Position numbers and translations under genes: made by a program. Below the pieces are notes generated by a model that ran no database searches, was not told the DNA's origin, and saw only the letters and a list, made by a program, of their open reading frames with translations. Positions 33,924-43,757 of a stretch of 64,000 bases of DNA are shown here, in pieces. Position 1 is the first letter of the stretch, and each line of letters begins with the position of its first letter. This DNA comes from an uncultured Alphaproteobacteria bacterium (GTDB taxonomy: Bacteria; Pseudomonadota; Alphaproteobacteria; Micavibrionales; UBA1664): contig CALSUG010000005.1 of assembly GCA_943789475.1 (NCBI GenBank), forward strand, positions 1 to 64,000. The letters run 5' to 3'.

Positions 33924-35024
33924 ATGGGATTTAATTGTGGAATTGTTGGGTTGCCCAACGTTGGAAAATCAACTTTGTTTAACGCGTTGACCGCGACGGC
34001 GAATGCACAGGCCGCGAATTTTCCATTTTGTACAATTGAACCTAATGTTGGGCGCGTTGCCGTGCCGGACACACGCCTTGATCAAATCGCAAAATTGGCA
34101 GGATCGCAAAATATTTTACCCGCTCAATTAGAATTTGTTGATATTGCCGGCCTTGTAAAGGGCGCATCACAAGGTGAAGGGTTGGGGAATCAATTTCTTG
34201 CCAATATCCGTGAAACGGATGCCATTATTCATGTGCTTCGTTGTTTCGAAGATGGCGATATTACGCATGTTGAGGGGTCGGTTGACCCGATCCGTGATGC
34301 GGAAATTATTGAAACAGAATTGATGTTGGCTGACCTTGAATCAATCGACAAACAAATCAAAAACATGGAAAAAAAGGCCAAGGGTAATGACAAAGACGCG
34401 GCTGAATTATTGGGTGTTGCGCAACAAGTCAAGGTTGCGCTGGACGCGGGTGAACCCGTTCGCACACTTGATTTATCCGATGATGAATTGCCATTGCTTA
34501 CAAAGCTACAAATGATAACGTCAAAACCTGTTTTGTATGTGTGTAATGTAAACGAAGAAGACGCGGCAAAGGGGAATGATTTGTCAGAAAAGGTCGCGGG
34601 TATGGCGGCGGATCAAGGCGCGAATGTTGTTGTTATTTCTGCCGCGATTGAGGCCGAAATTTCGACTTTGGAAACTGTTGAGGAAAAAACAGAATTCCTC
34701 GAAAGTCTTGATTTAGATGAAGCAGGTTTGGATAAGATTATTAAATCTGGTTTTGATTTGCTATCTCTACAAACATATTTCACCGCGGGACCAAAGGAAA
34801 CGCGCGCATGGACAATCCATAAAGGGGACAAGGCACCAGCCGCCGCAGGTGTTATTCATACCGATTTCCAAAAAGGATTCATTAAGGCCGAAGTCACAGG
34901 ATTTGAAGATTTTGTCGCATGTGGTGGTGAATCAGGCGCAAAAGAAAACGGTAAAACCCGCCAAGAAGGAAAAGAATACATCGTTAAAGATGGTGATATT
35001 ATCCTGTTTAGGTTTAATGTTTGA
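33924..35024 (+). CDS. ychF: Redox-regulated ATPase/GTPase YchF
   Basis: Universally conserved P-loop protein of the Obg class that binds ribosomes and prefers ATP. The 366-residue protein has G1 G-L-P-N-V-G-K-S-T-L-F-N-A-L-T, the switch region F-P-F-C-T-I-E-P-N and V-D-I-A-G-L-V-K-G-A-S-Q-G-E-G-L-G-N. The C-terminal TGS-like domain ends in D-G-D-I-I-L-F-R-F-N-V. An AAGGA ribosome site precedes the ATG. The pth-ychF order with one small gene between is common. Confidence 0.96.
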   Translation: MGFNCGIVGLPNVGKSTLFNALTATANAQAANFPFCTIEPNVGRVAVPDTRLDQIAKLAGSQNILPAQLEFVDIAGLVKGASQGEGLGNQFLANIRETDAIIHVLRCFEDGDITHVEGSVDPIRDAEIIETELMLADLESIDKQIKNMEKKAKGNDKDAAELLGVAQQVKVALDAGEPVRTLDLSDDELPLLTKLQMITSKPVLYVCNVNEEDAAKGNDLSEKVAGMAADQGANVVVISAAIEAEISTLETVEEKTEFLESLDLDEAGLDKIIKSGFDLLSLQTYFTAGPKETRAWTIHKGDKAPAAAGVIHTDFQKGFIKAEVTGFEDFVACGGESGAKENGKTRQEGKEYIVKDGDIILFRFNV

Positions 35025-35056
35025 CAATCTATAATTATTTTCATAATGTTTAAACT

Positions 35057-35734
35057 ATGTATGAAGCGCAAATTGTAAAAGATGGTGATCCAGCCTTTGG
35101 TATAGAGGGTACATTTCAAGTCCATAATACAATTTATGTTTTGACGGATGATGCCGACATCGCCCTGACAGGGTATTTGGGTGCAATGGGGTACATGGTT
35201 GAACAGAACGTTCATGGTTCTGGATATAGTGCCACAATGGGGCATATTCGAACCAAAAATGAAATATTAGATGAGGTTTTTGAAGCTGCAGGAAATGCAA
35301 CAAAGGGGCATTCCTCTTATATTGTTGATACGCAATATCGAAATCACCCTAAGTTAGAATTGGTAAATCCAGATATTCACAACATCATTATATCCACGGC
35401 ATCGCAACGTGGTGATCTAGGGTATTATAACCGTCCTCATGATAAAATGTCAGATGTGGCGATATCGCGTATGTCTGGATTTGTAAAAAATGTGATCGAT
35501 GTTGATTTTGAATTGTGGGCAGAATTTGTGAATGAGGCGCGTCACTATCACGCGCAAGATTTTATTCGTTGTATGGCGCATTGGGCATCAATGTATTCGG
35601 ATAAAGAGCCAAGGGTGGCTAAAGGTGGTGCTTTTGAAAAAGATGAAATCATCCTTGGGAATAAAGAGTTTAACTTGAAAAAAGCGCAACCAATTCCATT
35701 TTTTGGACGTACATATCCAGGGTTAAAATTTTAA
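35057..35734 (+). CDS. Hypothetical cytoplasmic protein
   Basis: A 225-residue protein without a recognised family, signal peptide or membrane segment. It has a mixed alpha/beta look, several His (positions such as G-H-S-S-Y and R-H-Y-H-A-Q-D) and a C-terminal segment P-F-F-G-R-T-Y-P-G-L. It starts 32 bp after ychF and overlaps convergent ilvE by four bases. Coding character is good over its full length. No function can be supported. Confidence 0.55.
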   Translation: MYEAQIVKDGDPAFGIEGTFQVHNTIYVLTDDADIALTGYLGAMGYMVEQNVHGSGYSATMGHIRTKNEILDEVFEAAGNATKGHSSYIVDTQYRNHPKLELVNPDIHNIIISTASQRGDLGYYNRPHDKMSDVAISRMSGFVKNVIDVDFELWAEFVNEARHYHAQDFIRCMAHWASMYSDKEPRVAKGGAFEKDEIILGNKEFNLKKAQPIPFFGRTYPGLKF

Positions 35735-36594
35735 ACCTGTCCTGTTTCTATCTTGTACAACTCAATCAATTGTTTTGTCACGTCGCCAACCGTAAAATCT
35801 TTGTCATCGATTTTACCAACGGCGGTTACTTCGGCGGCGGTTCCGGTCACAAAAATTTCATCTGCAGACATTAGTTCATCAACGGATATATGTTTTTCGG
35901 TAACGCTTAATCCATTATCGCGCGCTAACCCTATGATCGTTTGACGGGTAATACCATTAAGGAAACAATCGGGAATAGGAGTGAATATTTCACCATTTTT
36001 AATCATGAATAAATTAGCACCACTGCTCTCCGCTACATATCCACGATAATCTAACATTAATGCATCGTGATATCCGTTTGATACAGATTCGTGTTTTGCC
36101 ATGGTGCCAATGACGTATCCTGCGGCGCATTTACTGCTTGTCGCCGATGTATCGGGCGCTGGTTTTTTCCATTGTGATGTGTGCAGGGTAATACCGCCTG
36201 TTCCATCAAAATATTGTCCCCATTCCCACGCGGCGATGGCAACATTGGTTGAACATGATGAAGCGCCAATGCCCATTTCTTCTGACCCTCGCCATGCAAT
36301 AGGGCGAAAATAACAATTGGTAAGGTTGTTTTTCTCCATGATGTCAAGACATGCTTGGTTGAGTGTTTCAACAGAGTAGGGGACTTCCATGCCAATTGTT
36401 TTCCCTGAATCGATGAGGCGTTGGTTGTGCTCGGTCAATTTAAATGGTTTGCTGTTATAGGCGCGTATGCCTTCAAAAACTGATCCACCATAATGTAGGC
36501 CATGGTTAATAATATGCGTCGTGGCCGATTTCCATTCAACCATTTCACCATTTACCCAAATCCATCCATTGCGTTGATCAAAACTCATCGTCAT
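35731..36594 (-). CDS. ilvE: Branched-chain amino acid aminotransferase
   Basis: PLP enzyme for the last step of Leu, Ile and Val synthesis. The 287-residue class IV aminotransferase has the start W-V-N-G-E-M-V, H-G-L-H-Y-G-G-S-V-F-E-G-I-R-A-Y, the PLP Lys in T-S-S-K-C-A-A-G-Y, and the motif G-Y-V-A-E-S-S-G-A-N-L-F with its conserved Glu. D-amino acid and 4-amino-4-deoxychorismate relatives exist, but the N-terminal pattern favours IlvE. ATG 36588 is an alternative start. Confidence 0.9.
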   Translation of the reverse strand: MTMSFDQRNGWIWVNGEMVEWKSATTHIINHGLHYGGSVFEGIRAYNSKPFKLTEHNQRLIDSGKTIGMEVPYSVETLNQACLDIMEKNNLTNCYFRPIAWRGSEEMGIGASSCSTNVAIAAWEWGQYFDGTGGITLHTSQWKKPAPDTSATSSKCAAGYVIGTMAKHESVSNGYHDALMLDYRGYVAESSGANLFMIKNGEIFTPIPDCFLNGITRQTIIGLARDNGLSVTEKHISVDELMSADEIFVTGTAAEVTAVGKIDDKDFTVGDVTKQLIELYKIETGQV

Positions 36595-36622
36595 TTTTAT
36601 AATCCTGTGTTACATATTGTTT

Positions 36623-37327
36623 ATGGTTTTAAAAGCAGACATGCCACATATTTTGGCCGTTGATGATGATGATCGCATAAGGCAGTTATTGGCGCAATAC
36701 CTGACTAAACATGGATACATGGTTATTACCGCGCAAGACGCGGCGCAGGCACGTGAAATATTGAAAAAATATGAATTTGATATGTGTGTATTGGATGTGA
36801 TGATGCCAGGTGAAAGTGGTGTTGAATTGGCGGGGCATATACAACTTCGCTATGATATTCCGGTTTTACTGCTAACGGCAATGACAGAAACAAAAGATCG
36901 CATTGCGGGGTTAGAGGCCGGCGCGGATGATTATTTATCCAAACCGTTTGAACCGCAAGAACTCCTCCTTCGTATGCAGGCGATATTACGCCGTACGCAA
37001 AAGGCGGCACCTGAAAAAAACAGTGATGAAGAAATTTTAAGACTTAATCAACGTACATATAATACCGCGCAAAAAACAATTCATGATGGTGATGGTAATG
37101 TGATTTCATTGACAGAGGGAGAAAGCGCATTGCTCTACGCGCTGTCACAAAAACCAAACATGCCTATTCGCCGTGAAATGTTGGCAACGCAGTTGAACTT
37201 AGACATGAATGATCGTGCCGTTGATGTGCAATTGACTAGACTTCGTAAAAAGATTGAACCTGACCCTACAAATCCATCCGTTATTCTTACCTTGCGTGGT
37301 AAGGGGTATATGTTGAAAACGATTTGA
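36623..37327 (+). CDS. OmpR-family response regulator
   Basis: Two-component regulator with an N-terminal receiver (acid pocket D-D-D-D, phospho-acceptor Asp58 in V-L-D-V-M-M-P-G, Lys in L-S-K-P-F) and a C-terminal winged helix (residues about 140-234, with D-V-Q-L-T-R-L-R-K-K-I-E-P and R-G-K-G-Y). No sensor kinase gene is adjacent, so the partner is elsewhere. The start could be 36623 or 36641. The promoter probably lies in the short gap shared with divergent ilvE. Confidence 0.9.
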   Translation: MVLKADMPHILAVDDDDRIRQLLAQYLTKHGYMVITAQDAAQAREILKKYEFDMCVLDVMMPGESGVELAGHIQLRYDIPVLLLTAMTETKDRIAGLEAGADDYLSKPFEPQELLLRMQAILRRTQKAAPEKNSDEEILRLNQRTYNTAQKTIHDGDGNVISLTEGESALLYALSQKPNMPIRREMLATQLNLDMNDRAVDVQLTRLRKKIEPDPTNPSVILTLRGKGYMLKTI

Positions 37328-37344
37328 TATGAAAGAATATTTTA

Positions 37345-37938
37345 ATGAATAATAATTTCCCAAAAAAGATTGTTCTCGCGTCTCATAACAAGGGGAAGGT
37401 TGCAGAGTTTCAAGATATGTTTGCAGGCATGGATGTAAAAATCATCGGCGCTGATGCTGTGGGGTTGCCTGAACCTGAAGAAACCGAAGATACATTTGAA
37501 GGTAATGCATTATTAAAGGCGCGCCACGCATGTGAGATAACGGCCATGCCTTGTTTAGCCGATGATAGTGGTTTAGCGGTGAATGCATTAGATGGTGCAC
37601 CAGGGATTTATTCTGCGCGATGGGCTGGCCCAAACAAAGACTTTGCGATGGCGATGAAAAAGGTATCTGACGATATTGGGGATAATTCGGACAAAGGGGC
37701 ACAATTTGTTGCGGTGCTTGCGCTGGTTATGCCTGATGGTACGGAATATGTGGCGCGAGGTGAAGTCGATGGTGATATTACTTATCCACCACGTGGAGCA
37801 CATGGGTTTGGATATGATCCTATCTTTGTACCAAGTGGCGAATCACAAACATTCGCCGAATTAGGTAAGGGCGGAAAAGAAAAACACTCTCATCGTAAAC
37901 GTGCATTCTTGGCATTAAAACAATTGCTTGCGAAGTAA
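37345..37938 (+). CDS. rdgB: Non-canonical purine NTP pyrophosphatase (RdgB/HAM1)
   Basis: Hydrolyses dITP, ITP and XTP to keep them out of nucleic acids. The 197-residue protein has A-S-H-N-K-G-K-V-A-E-F near the start, the metal site L-A-D-D-S-G-L-A-V-N-A-L, G-A-P-G-I-Y-S-A-R, and the C-terminal G-F-G-Y-D-P-I-F and S-H-R motifs. It follows the response regulator by 17 bp, so the two may share a transcript. Confidence 0.95.
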   Translation: MNNNFPKKIVLASHNKGKVAEFQDMFAGMDVKIIGADAVGLPEPEETEDTFEGNALLKARHACEITAMPCLADDSGLAVNALDGAPGIYSARWAGPNKDFAMAMKKVSDDIGDNSDKGAQFVAVLALVMPDGTEYVARGEVDGDITYPPRGAHGFGYDPIFVPSGESQTFAELGKGGKEKHSHRKRAFLALKQLLAK

Positions 37939-38000
37939 TATTTTCCTTAGTTTAATTAATATATGTGGACATAATGTTTTGTGTAGGGTATATGTTTTAC

Positions 38001-38321
38001 ATGATAGATATAAATTCTTTATTGTCCATAACGGATAGTGAGCAAGCAGGGGCGCAGAATATTCTCGTTTCTGTGTTTTGTTCAATTGCCGGTGCTCCTA
38101 CTTTAAAAGGGGATGATGAAGACACAGTTTCAGCGCGCGTTAATTTTTTACATGCGATGGTTGGTGGATTTATCGATAAAGATGCGATGGGGAATAGCCC
38201 ATTTTATCGCCAAACCTTAGATGATTTAGATGGTAAGAGTCCATTAGAATTAGCGCGTGAAAGCCAAGACGGATTAAAAAGAGTAGTGTCATATGTTCTA
38301 CGACACTACAACACAATGTAG
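38001..38321 (+). CDS. Hypothetical small protein with ankyrin-like end
   Basis: A roughly 106-residue protein. The C-terminal half (G-N-S-P-F-Y-R-Q-T-L-D-D-L-D-G-K-S-P-L-E-L-A-R) is reminiscent of one ankyrin repeat, but a single repeat is weak evidence. The rest shows no known domain. Start choice is uncertain: ATG at 38001 has an AGGG 12 bases upstream, ATG 37992 has it three bases away, and a GTG at 37965 is also in frame. It is convergent with the glutaredoxin gene. Confidence 0.45.
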   Translation: MIDINSLLSITDSEQAGAQNILVSVFCSIAGAPTLKGDDEDTVSARVNFLHAMVGGFIDKDAMGNSPFYRQTLDDLDGKSPLELARESQDGLKRVVSYVLRHYNTM

Positions 38322-38324
38322 AAA

Positions 38325-38582
38325 TTAGGCGTTTAGGATTGTATCTAATTCACCTTTTGCTTCTAACGCATGGATGTCATCGCATCCACCGATGTGAACA
38401 TCATCAATAAAAATTTGTGGAACGCTTTTTGGGCCGCCTGTACGTTCTACCATTTTTGCGCGTGCATCGTCGTCACCTTGAATCATGTATTCGGTATAAT
38501 CAACATCCTTCATATCCAATAATTGTTTTGCGCGTGTGCAAAATGGGCATGTTTTCCATGTGTAGATTTCTATTTTAGCCAT
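38325..38582 (-). CDS. grxC: Glutaredoxin 3
   Basis: A small dithiol oxidoreductase of 85 residues. Active site C-P-F-C (Cys12 and Cys15), the cis-Pro region K-S-V-P-Q-I-F-I-D and the C-terminal G-G-C-D-D-I motif are all present. It reduces disulfides with glutathione in the cytoplasm. ATG 38582 gives the family start M-A-K-I-E-I-Y. Its promoter would lie in the 54 bp shared with the divergent monooxygenase gene. Confidence 0.93.
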   Translation of the reverse strand: MAKIEIYTWKTCPFCTRAKQLLDMKDVDYTEYMIQGDDDARAKMVERTGGPKSVPQIFIDDVHIGGCDDIHALEAKGELDTILNA

Positions 38583-38636
38583 TATCAATGTCTCACTTTC
38601 CTAGTAATGTATTCGATAAGGATAAAATATATAGCG

Positions 38637-39797
38637 ATGAAAAAAAGTAAAGTCACAATTATAGGGGCGGGGGTGCCTGGGTTATCATTGGCCCTTATTC
38701 TGGCGGATAAAGATGTTGATGTGACATTGGTGGATAAAAATAAATTGCTAGTACACGATGATATAAAACCATCCGCGCGCACCGTGGCATTAATGAATGG
38801 GTCATTGGATGTGTTAAGATGTGCGAATGTCTGGCCCGAGTTTGAAAATCAATCGACACGCCTTGCAACATTATCGGTGATAGATGATAGCCATTTTCCA
38901 CGTGGAATTGAGAATATGGTGCGTGAAGATTTTAAAGCGAGTGAGCTTGATTTGGCAGAATTTGGATATAATATTCCATTGTTGCCGTTGACCGTTGCCT
39001 TGGCCGATAAGGCAAAATTACACGACAATATTACGATTATGGATGGTGTTGATGTTGATCAGGGGCATGATGTGATTGTGAATGCCGATTTGGTTGTTGG
39101 TGCGGATGGGCGGCGTTCAACGGTTCGAGAGTGGGCGGGAATAAATGCTGCACAAAAGGATTATGGGCAAAGCGCAATCACATGCGTAATTTCGCACTCT
39201 CAATCGCACGATGACACATCGACAGAATTTCACCGCACTGGTGGGCCATGTGCATTTGTCCCCTGCGGTGATAATACAAGCGCGGTTGTGTGGGTTGAAA
39301 AAACGGATGATGCAAACGAATTTTTGAAATTACCACGTGCGGCATTTATATCGGCATTGCAGGAACGATCACGTGGAATTTTGGGGCAAATTGATATGAT
39401 TGTTGATCCTGTGTCATGGCCACTCATGACGTTAAAGGCAGATCGATTAATTGCACCGAAAATCGCGTTGATTGCCGAGGCTGCGCATGTTTTGTCACCC
39501 ATTGGGGCGCAGGGGTTGAATATCTCCCTTCGTGATGTTGAAGTTCTTGCCAATACTGTTTTGAAAGCTGTGAAGGCAGGGCGAGATATTGGATCGATGA
39601 ATGTTTTAAAAACATATGAACGTCGTCGTCACCGTGATGTGACATCACGTCATTTTGGTGTGAATATGCTCAACCAAATGGTCGCGAATGATAATGTTAT
39701 TTTGCGCGAAATGAGACGGTTTGGCCTGCGCGCGATAAAATACGCAGGACCATTGCGTAAGTTGTTGATGAAGGAAGGTCTTGCGCCCAAAGGTTAA
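38637..39797 (+). CDS. UbiH/COQ6-family FAD-dependent monooxygenase
   Basis: A 386-residue flavoprotein monooxygenase likely to hydroxylate the ubiquinone ring. It has the FAD motif G-A-G-V-P-G-L-S-L (about 10-18), the D-G-type motif G-A-D-G-R-R-S-T-V-R, and the second FAD motif, which reads I-A-E-A-A-H-V-L-S-P-I-G-A-Q-G-L-N. Glu replaces the usual Asp of G-D, a variant also seen in alphaproteobacterial UbiH. ATG 38637 is chosen because the Rossmann strand follows at once. Which ring position it acts on cannot be told. It overlaps convergent comF by four bases. Confidence 0.85.
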   Translation: MKKSKVTIIGAGVPGLSLALILADKDVDVTLVDKNKLLVHDDIKPSARTVALMNGSLDVLRCANVWPEFENQSTRLATLSVIDDSHFPRGIENMVREDFKASELDLAEFGYNIPLLPLTVALADKAKLHDNITIMDGVDVDQGHDVIVNADLVVGADGRRSTVREWAGINAAQKDYGQSAITCVISHSQSHDDTSTEFHRTGGPCAFVPCGDNTSAVVWVEKTDDANEFLKLPRAAFISALQERSRGILGQIDMIVDPVSWPLMTLKADRLIAPKIALIAEAAHVLSPIGAQGLNISLRDVEVLANTVLKAVKAGRDIGSMNVLKTYERRRHRDVTSRHFGVNMLNQMVANDNVILREMRRFGLRAIKYAGPLRKLLMKEGLAPKG

Positions 39798-40534
39798 TCT
39801 TTAACTGTTCGCGCAAGGGTGAGGCAGTTAACTTCTGATGCGCCTGCATTATAGAGTGTTTTTGCGCATTCGTTTAATGTTGCGCCAGTTGTATAAACAT
39901 CATCGATAAGTAGGATTTTTTTACCTTCTATATTGTGTTTGGGGTTTGTTTTAAACGCGCGACTAACATTCGTCTTTCGATCTTTTGCTTTCTTGTGCCC
40001 TTGTGGAATTGTGTTTTTCACACGGGTTAATATGACGGGAATATAATTAATATCAGGGTAATGCTTGCTCAATTCTCGTCCTATAAGGTCTGATTGGTTA
40101 TATCGTCGCTTGATCAAACGCATTGTGTGTAATGGCACGGGGGTGATGATGTTGGTGTTTTTTAACAATTCATGACCTGCTTGTTTTAACCACGGGATGA
40201 AAGCCTTTACCGCGTGTGTTTGATCACCATGTTTGAACCGTAATATGATTTCGCGGGAGGTATCGTCATAGGCGAGGGCAGATCGATTTTGATTATATGT
40301 TGGTGGATTATCGATGCAATGACCACATGATAGGTGCGATGCCTCGAATTCAAACGGTGTGCCGCATCGTTCGCAATAGGGGGCGTTGATGAAATTGAGT
40401 GATGACCAATATTGTGGATCGACCATGCCTAATTTATCAACAGGTTCACCCGTTGCGGGACACAAAGGCGGTAACAAAAAATCAGCAATTTTATCACATA
40501 TGATTTTGGTGTGTTTTGTTACGTGCAAAGACAT
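39794..40534 (-). CDS. comF: ComF family phosphoribosyltransferase-like protein
   Basis: A 246-residue protein with an N-terminal zinc-ribbon-like region (C-P-A-T-G-E-P, then C-E-R-C and C-G-H-C) and a C-terminal type I phosphoribosyltransferase fold with the PRPP loop I-L-L-I-D-D-V-Y-T-T-G-A-T. ComF relatives take part in DNA uptake or work as phosphoribosyltransferases of unknown substrate. ATG 40534 fits. It is divergent from, and 17 bp away from, the NDUFAF5-type methyltransferase gene, a common alphaproteobacterial pairing. Confidence 0.88.
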   Translation of the reverse strand: MSLHVTKHTKIICDKIADFLLPPLCPATGEPVDKLGMVDPQYWSSLNFINAPYCERCGTPFEFEASHLSCGHCIDNPPTYNQNRSALAYDDTSREIILRFKHGDQTHAVKAFIPWLKQAGHELLKNTNIITPVPLHTMRLIKRRYNQSDLIGRELSKHYPDINYIPVILTRVKNTIPQGHKKAKDRKTNVSRAFKTNPKHNIEGKKILLIDDVYTTGATLNECAKTLYNAGASEVNCLTLARTVKD

Positions 40535-40551
40535 GGTATTGGTTATGGCAT

Positions 40552-41352
40552 ATGAAACCGATTTTTGATATTGAAAAAATAAGGCGCAATCGCGCATATG
40601 CACGTGATCACATCACGGGGCATGATTTTTTGTTTGGAAAGGCCGCGACGCGTTTGATTGATAATTTGAAAGATATCCAACGTGCCTTTGAAAATATCCT
40701 GATTGTGGGTGAACGTGGATCGCATATTATCGCGGATCATTTTGAGGGTAAAAGTATTACGATTTATGATGTGATCGATGGTGGTAATGAAGTTCCCAAA
40801 TATGACACAGGCCAATTTGATTGTATCGTGGCATTGCCGTATTTGCATTGTGTGAATGATGTTCCTGGTTTTTTATTCGCAATGAAACATTATTTAAAAC
40901 CGGATGGTTTGTTTTTATGTGCGTTTTTTGGTGGGCAATCATTACAAGAATTGCGGACATGTATCACGGCGGCGGAATTAGAAATGACAGGCGGTGGATC
41001 ACAACATATCCATCCAATGATTGATCATTACCAATATGCAGGGTTATTGCAACGCGCAAATTTTGCATTGCCCGTCGTGGATTTTGATCGTGTGATTGTT
41101 GAATATAGTGACCTTAATAATTTGTACATCGATCTTCAAAATATGGGGGAATCAAACGCATTATTTAATCGAAATCAAAACATTAAAAATGAAAAACAAC
41201 ATATTAAAAATATTTATAAAAATAGATTTTTTAATGATGGATTTATTGTGACATTTGATATTGTTTTTGGAATTGGATGGCAGGCGCATGAAAGCCAACA
41301 AAAACCGGCCAAACGTGGAAGCGGTCAGGTCAGTTTGAGTGAGATTTTATAG
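40552..41352 (+). CDS. SAM-dependent methyltransferase, NDUFAF5/BioC-like
   Basis: A 266-residue protein of the alphaproteobacterial NDUFAF5-like type. The pattern [35 protein letters not shown] and [19 protein letters not shown] matches the branch that in mitochondria modifies the NDUFS7 subunit of complex I. The SAM motif I (I-V-G-E-R-G) is unusual, lacking the normal G-x-G-x-G. The N-terminus [12 protein letters not shown] fits. lipB follows eight bases later. Confidence 0.8.
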   Translation: MKPIFDIEKIRRNRAYARDHITGHDFLFGKAATRLIDNLKDIQRAFENILIVGERGSHIIADHFEGKSITIYDVIDGGNEVPKYDTGQFDCIVALPYLHCVNDVPGFLFAMKHYLKPDGLFLCAFFGGQSLQELRTCITAAELEMTGGGSQHIHPMIDHYQYAGLLQRANFALPVVDFDRVIVEYSDLNNLYIDLQNMGESNALFNRNQNIKNEKQHIKNIYKNRFFNDGFIVTFDIVFGIGWQAHESQQKPAKRGSGQVSLSEIL

Positions 41353-41360
41353 GCGTTGGT

Positions 41361-41975
41361 ATGAAATTTATTGATAAAAATTTTCAAGAATACGAACCAT
41401 GTTTATCTGCGATGGAGGCCACGGTTTCGGATATTCATGCAGGTGAAGATGACGATCAAATTTGGTTGTTGGAACATCCATCACTGTATACCGCGGGGAC
41501 AAGTGCAAATAAAAATGATTTGTTGAGCTCGCAATTTCCCGTTTATGAAACGGGACGTGGTGGTGAATATACGTACCATGGTCCAGGGCAACGTGTGGCC
41601 TATGTCATGATGGATTTGAAAAAGGTTTCGCAAACGCCTGATATCAAAAAATATATCTGGATGTTGGAGGAATGGATCATTCGAACATTATCTGAATTTG
41701 ATATTAAGGGCGAACGGCGCGAAGGGCGTGTTGGGATTTGGGTTGTTATGCCAGATGGTCGTGAATCCAAAATTGCGGCGATTGGTGTACGTATTCGCCA
41801 TTGGATTACATTTCATGGCATTGCGATTAACCTTAATCCAGACCTTTCTCATTTTGGTGGAATTGTACCATGTGGTATTTCAAACCATGGTGTTACATGT
41901 ATTAATGATTTGAACCCCAATGTGTCCATGGATGATTTGGACGCCGCGTTAAAACGCAAATGGGTTGGGTATTAA
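41361..41975 (+). CDS. lipB: Octanoyltransferase LipB
   Basis: Transfers octanoyl from acyl carrier protein to lipoyl-dependent proteins, the first step of lipoate synthesis. The 204-residue protein shows [12 protein letters not shown] (binding loop), the Lys in K-I-A-A-I-G-V-R, and the catalytic Cys in G-G-I-V-P-C-G-I. Length and motif order are normal. It is the last housekeeping gene before the glycan locus. No lipA is visible in the window. Confidence 0.95.
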   Translation: MKFIDKNFQEYEPCLSAMEATVSDIHAGEDDDQIWLLEHPSLYTAGTSANKNDLLSSQFPVYETGRGGEYTYHGPGQRVAYVMMDLKKVSQTPDIKKYIWMLEEWIIRTLSEFDIKGERREGRVGIWVVMPDGRESKIAAIGVRIRHWITFHGIAINLNPDLSHFGGIVPCGISNHGVTCINDLNPNVSMDDLDAALKRKWVGY

Positions 41976-42026
41976 ATTCTCACTATCATGGAAAACATAT
42001 CCCTCATGCGATAGAATGCGCAGAAC

Positions 42027-43757
42027 ATGAAGAAAAATATTTGTAATTTTTTGAATTTATTTAACCGCAAGGATTATATTTCCATGGCGGGTTTGTTGTT
42101 ATTAATGATTGTTGGTGCGACGTTAGAAATGGCGGGATTAACCGTTCTTGTTCCAATCATTGATGTTATATCAAACCCAGAAAAATTAAATAATAACGAA
42201 ACATATGAAATGATTTATACGATCATTGGTGCAGATTCTTTAAAAAGTTTTATATTGCGTTTATCCGCGGTCGTTGTGACGTACATCGTGTGTAAAAATT
42301 TATTTTTGGCATATGTTAGTTTGCGTCAGGCAAAATTTATCAAAAACAAGGAAATCCAAACGACCAATCGTTTGTTGGCATCCTATTTATTCAAACCCTA
42401 TTTGGAAATGTCACATCGCAACAGTGCAGATCTTATTCGTAATATTAACCAAGAGGTTAATTACGCATTCACAATTGTTGTGCAGCCATTGTTTATCTTG
42501 ATATCTGAAATTTTTGTCGTGATGGCCTTACTCACATTGATGGTTGTCGTTTCACCAGGGGCAACATTGCTGGCGTTTTGTATTTTGGCATGTGGAGTTT
42601 TATTCTTTTTATTATGTGTCAAAAAAATTATTAATAAATTTGGTTCTCAACGTCAAAATGCGCGGGGGCGTATGATTGAGTGGGCGACGCAGGCTCTCTA
42701 TTCGCTGAAAGAATTGTTAGTCGCGCGAAAGGAAAAATATTTCCTTGATCGTTTTGATGAACAAGCGCAAAAAACGAAACAAGCCGAAACATTTGATATG
42801 GCGATGGGACGCATCCCTGTTTTATTTATCGAAGTTTTTGCAATCGCGACAATGTTGTTGGTGATGATTTATATTTTCTTAAATGAAGAAAATTTTATTG
42901 CAACATTATCACTATTTGCCTTGGTTCTATTACGTTTGATGCCAACGATGAATAGGGTGACCGTGTGTGCATCACGCATTCGTTTTTATTGGCCATCATT
43001 GAATGCCGTTTCACAAGATTTGGAAAAGTGCACGATGGGGGAGGTTTCAAAAAAAACGCCACGAAAATTGAATTTCAAAGAGAGTTTTAACATTGAAGAT
43101 GTTTCTTTTACCTATCCTGCAACGGATAATGCCGTTTTAAAAAATGTATCGTTAAAGATTCCGAAAGGGAAAATTATATCAATCGTTGGGGCATCAGGAT
43201 CAGGGAAAACGACATTTATGGACATCATGTTAGGGTTGTTGTCCCCACAATCGGGTAAGATGATTTTGGATGGTAAGGACATTACGAAGAAAATTGATGG
43301 GTTTCGCAATATGGTCAGTTACCTTCCGCAATCAGTGTATTTGTTGAACGCAACGATCCGTGAAAATATTGCCTTTGGTGTTGAGCCATCAAAAATAAAA
43401 AATAAAAAAATAAATGATATTTTGAAAAAGGTTGGTTTGGACGGTATGGTTCAGTCATTGCCTGATGGGTTGAATACGCCCATTGGCGACATCTCGAAAA
43501 AGATATCTGGGGGACAACAGCAACGTATCGGTATCGCACGTGCGCTTTATCATGATAAGGATATTTTGTTTTTGGACGAAGCAACAGCGGGGTTAGACCC
43601 AAAGGTTGAAAAAAAAATTTGTGATACATTAAAATCATTAACACCCGAGGTCACGATTATTTCGATTTCGCATCAGGATGCATTGATCAATATTGCAGAT
43701 GAAATTTATACGATGAACAAGGGCGTTCTGAAATCAAAAGGAAAGAAAAAGAAATGA
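42027..43757 (+). CDS. PglK-like ABC transporter (lipid-linked glycan flippase candidate)
   Basis: A 576-residue half-transporter with an N-terminal six-helix membrane domain (about 18-320) and a C-terminal ATPase domain. Walker A G-A-S-G-S-G-K-T-T lies at about 386-394, the Q-loop follows, then signature I-S-G-G-Q-Q-Q at about 493 and Walker B I-L-F-L-D-E-A-T, followed by A-G-L-D (usual S-A-L-D) and H-loop S-I-S-H-Q. The N-terminus and size resemble PglK and related flippases that turn undecaprenyl-linked glycans across the membrane, and its place at the head of the glycan locus supports this. Lipid export (MsbA type) remains possible. It overlaps the next gene by four bases. Confidence 0.75.
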   Translation: MKKNICNFLNLFNRKDYISMAGLLLLMIVGATLEMAGLTVLVPIIDVISNPEKLNNNETYEMIYTIIGADSLKSFILRLSAVVVTYIVCKNLFLAYVSLRQAKFIKNKEIQTTNRLLASYLFKPYLEMSHRNSADLIRNINQEVNYAFTIVVQPLFILISEIFVVMALLTLMVVVSPGATLLAFCILACGVLFFLLCVKKIINKFGSQRQNARGRMIEWATQALYSLKELLVARKEKYFLDRFDEQAQKTKQAETFDMAMGRIPVLFIEVFAIATMLLVMIYIFLNEENFIATLSLFALVLLRLMPTMNRVTVCASRIRFYWPSLNAVSQDLEKCTMGEVSKKTPRKLNFKESFNIEDVSFTYPATDNAVLKNVSLKIPKGKIISIVGASGSGKTTFMDIMLGLLSPQSGKMILDGKDITKKIDGFRNMVSYLPQSVYLLNATIRENIAFGVEPSKIKNKKINDILKKVGLDGMVQSLPDGLNTPIGDISKKISGGQQQRIGIARALYHDKDILFLDEATAGLDPKVEKKICDTLKSLTPEVTIISISHQDALINIADEIYTMNKGVLKSKGKKKK

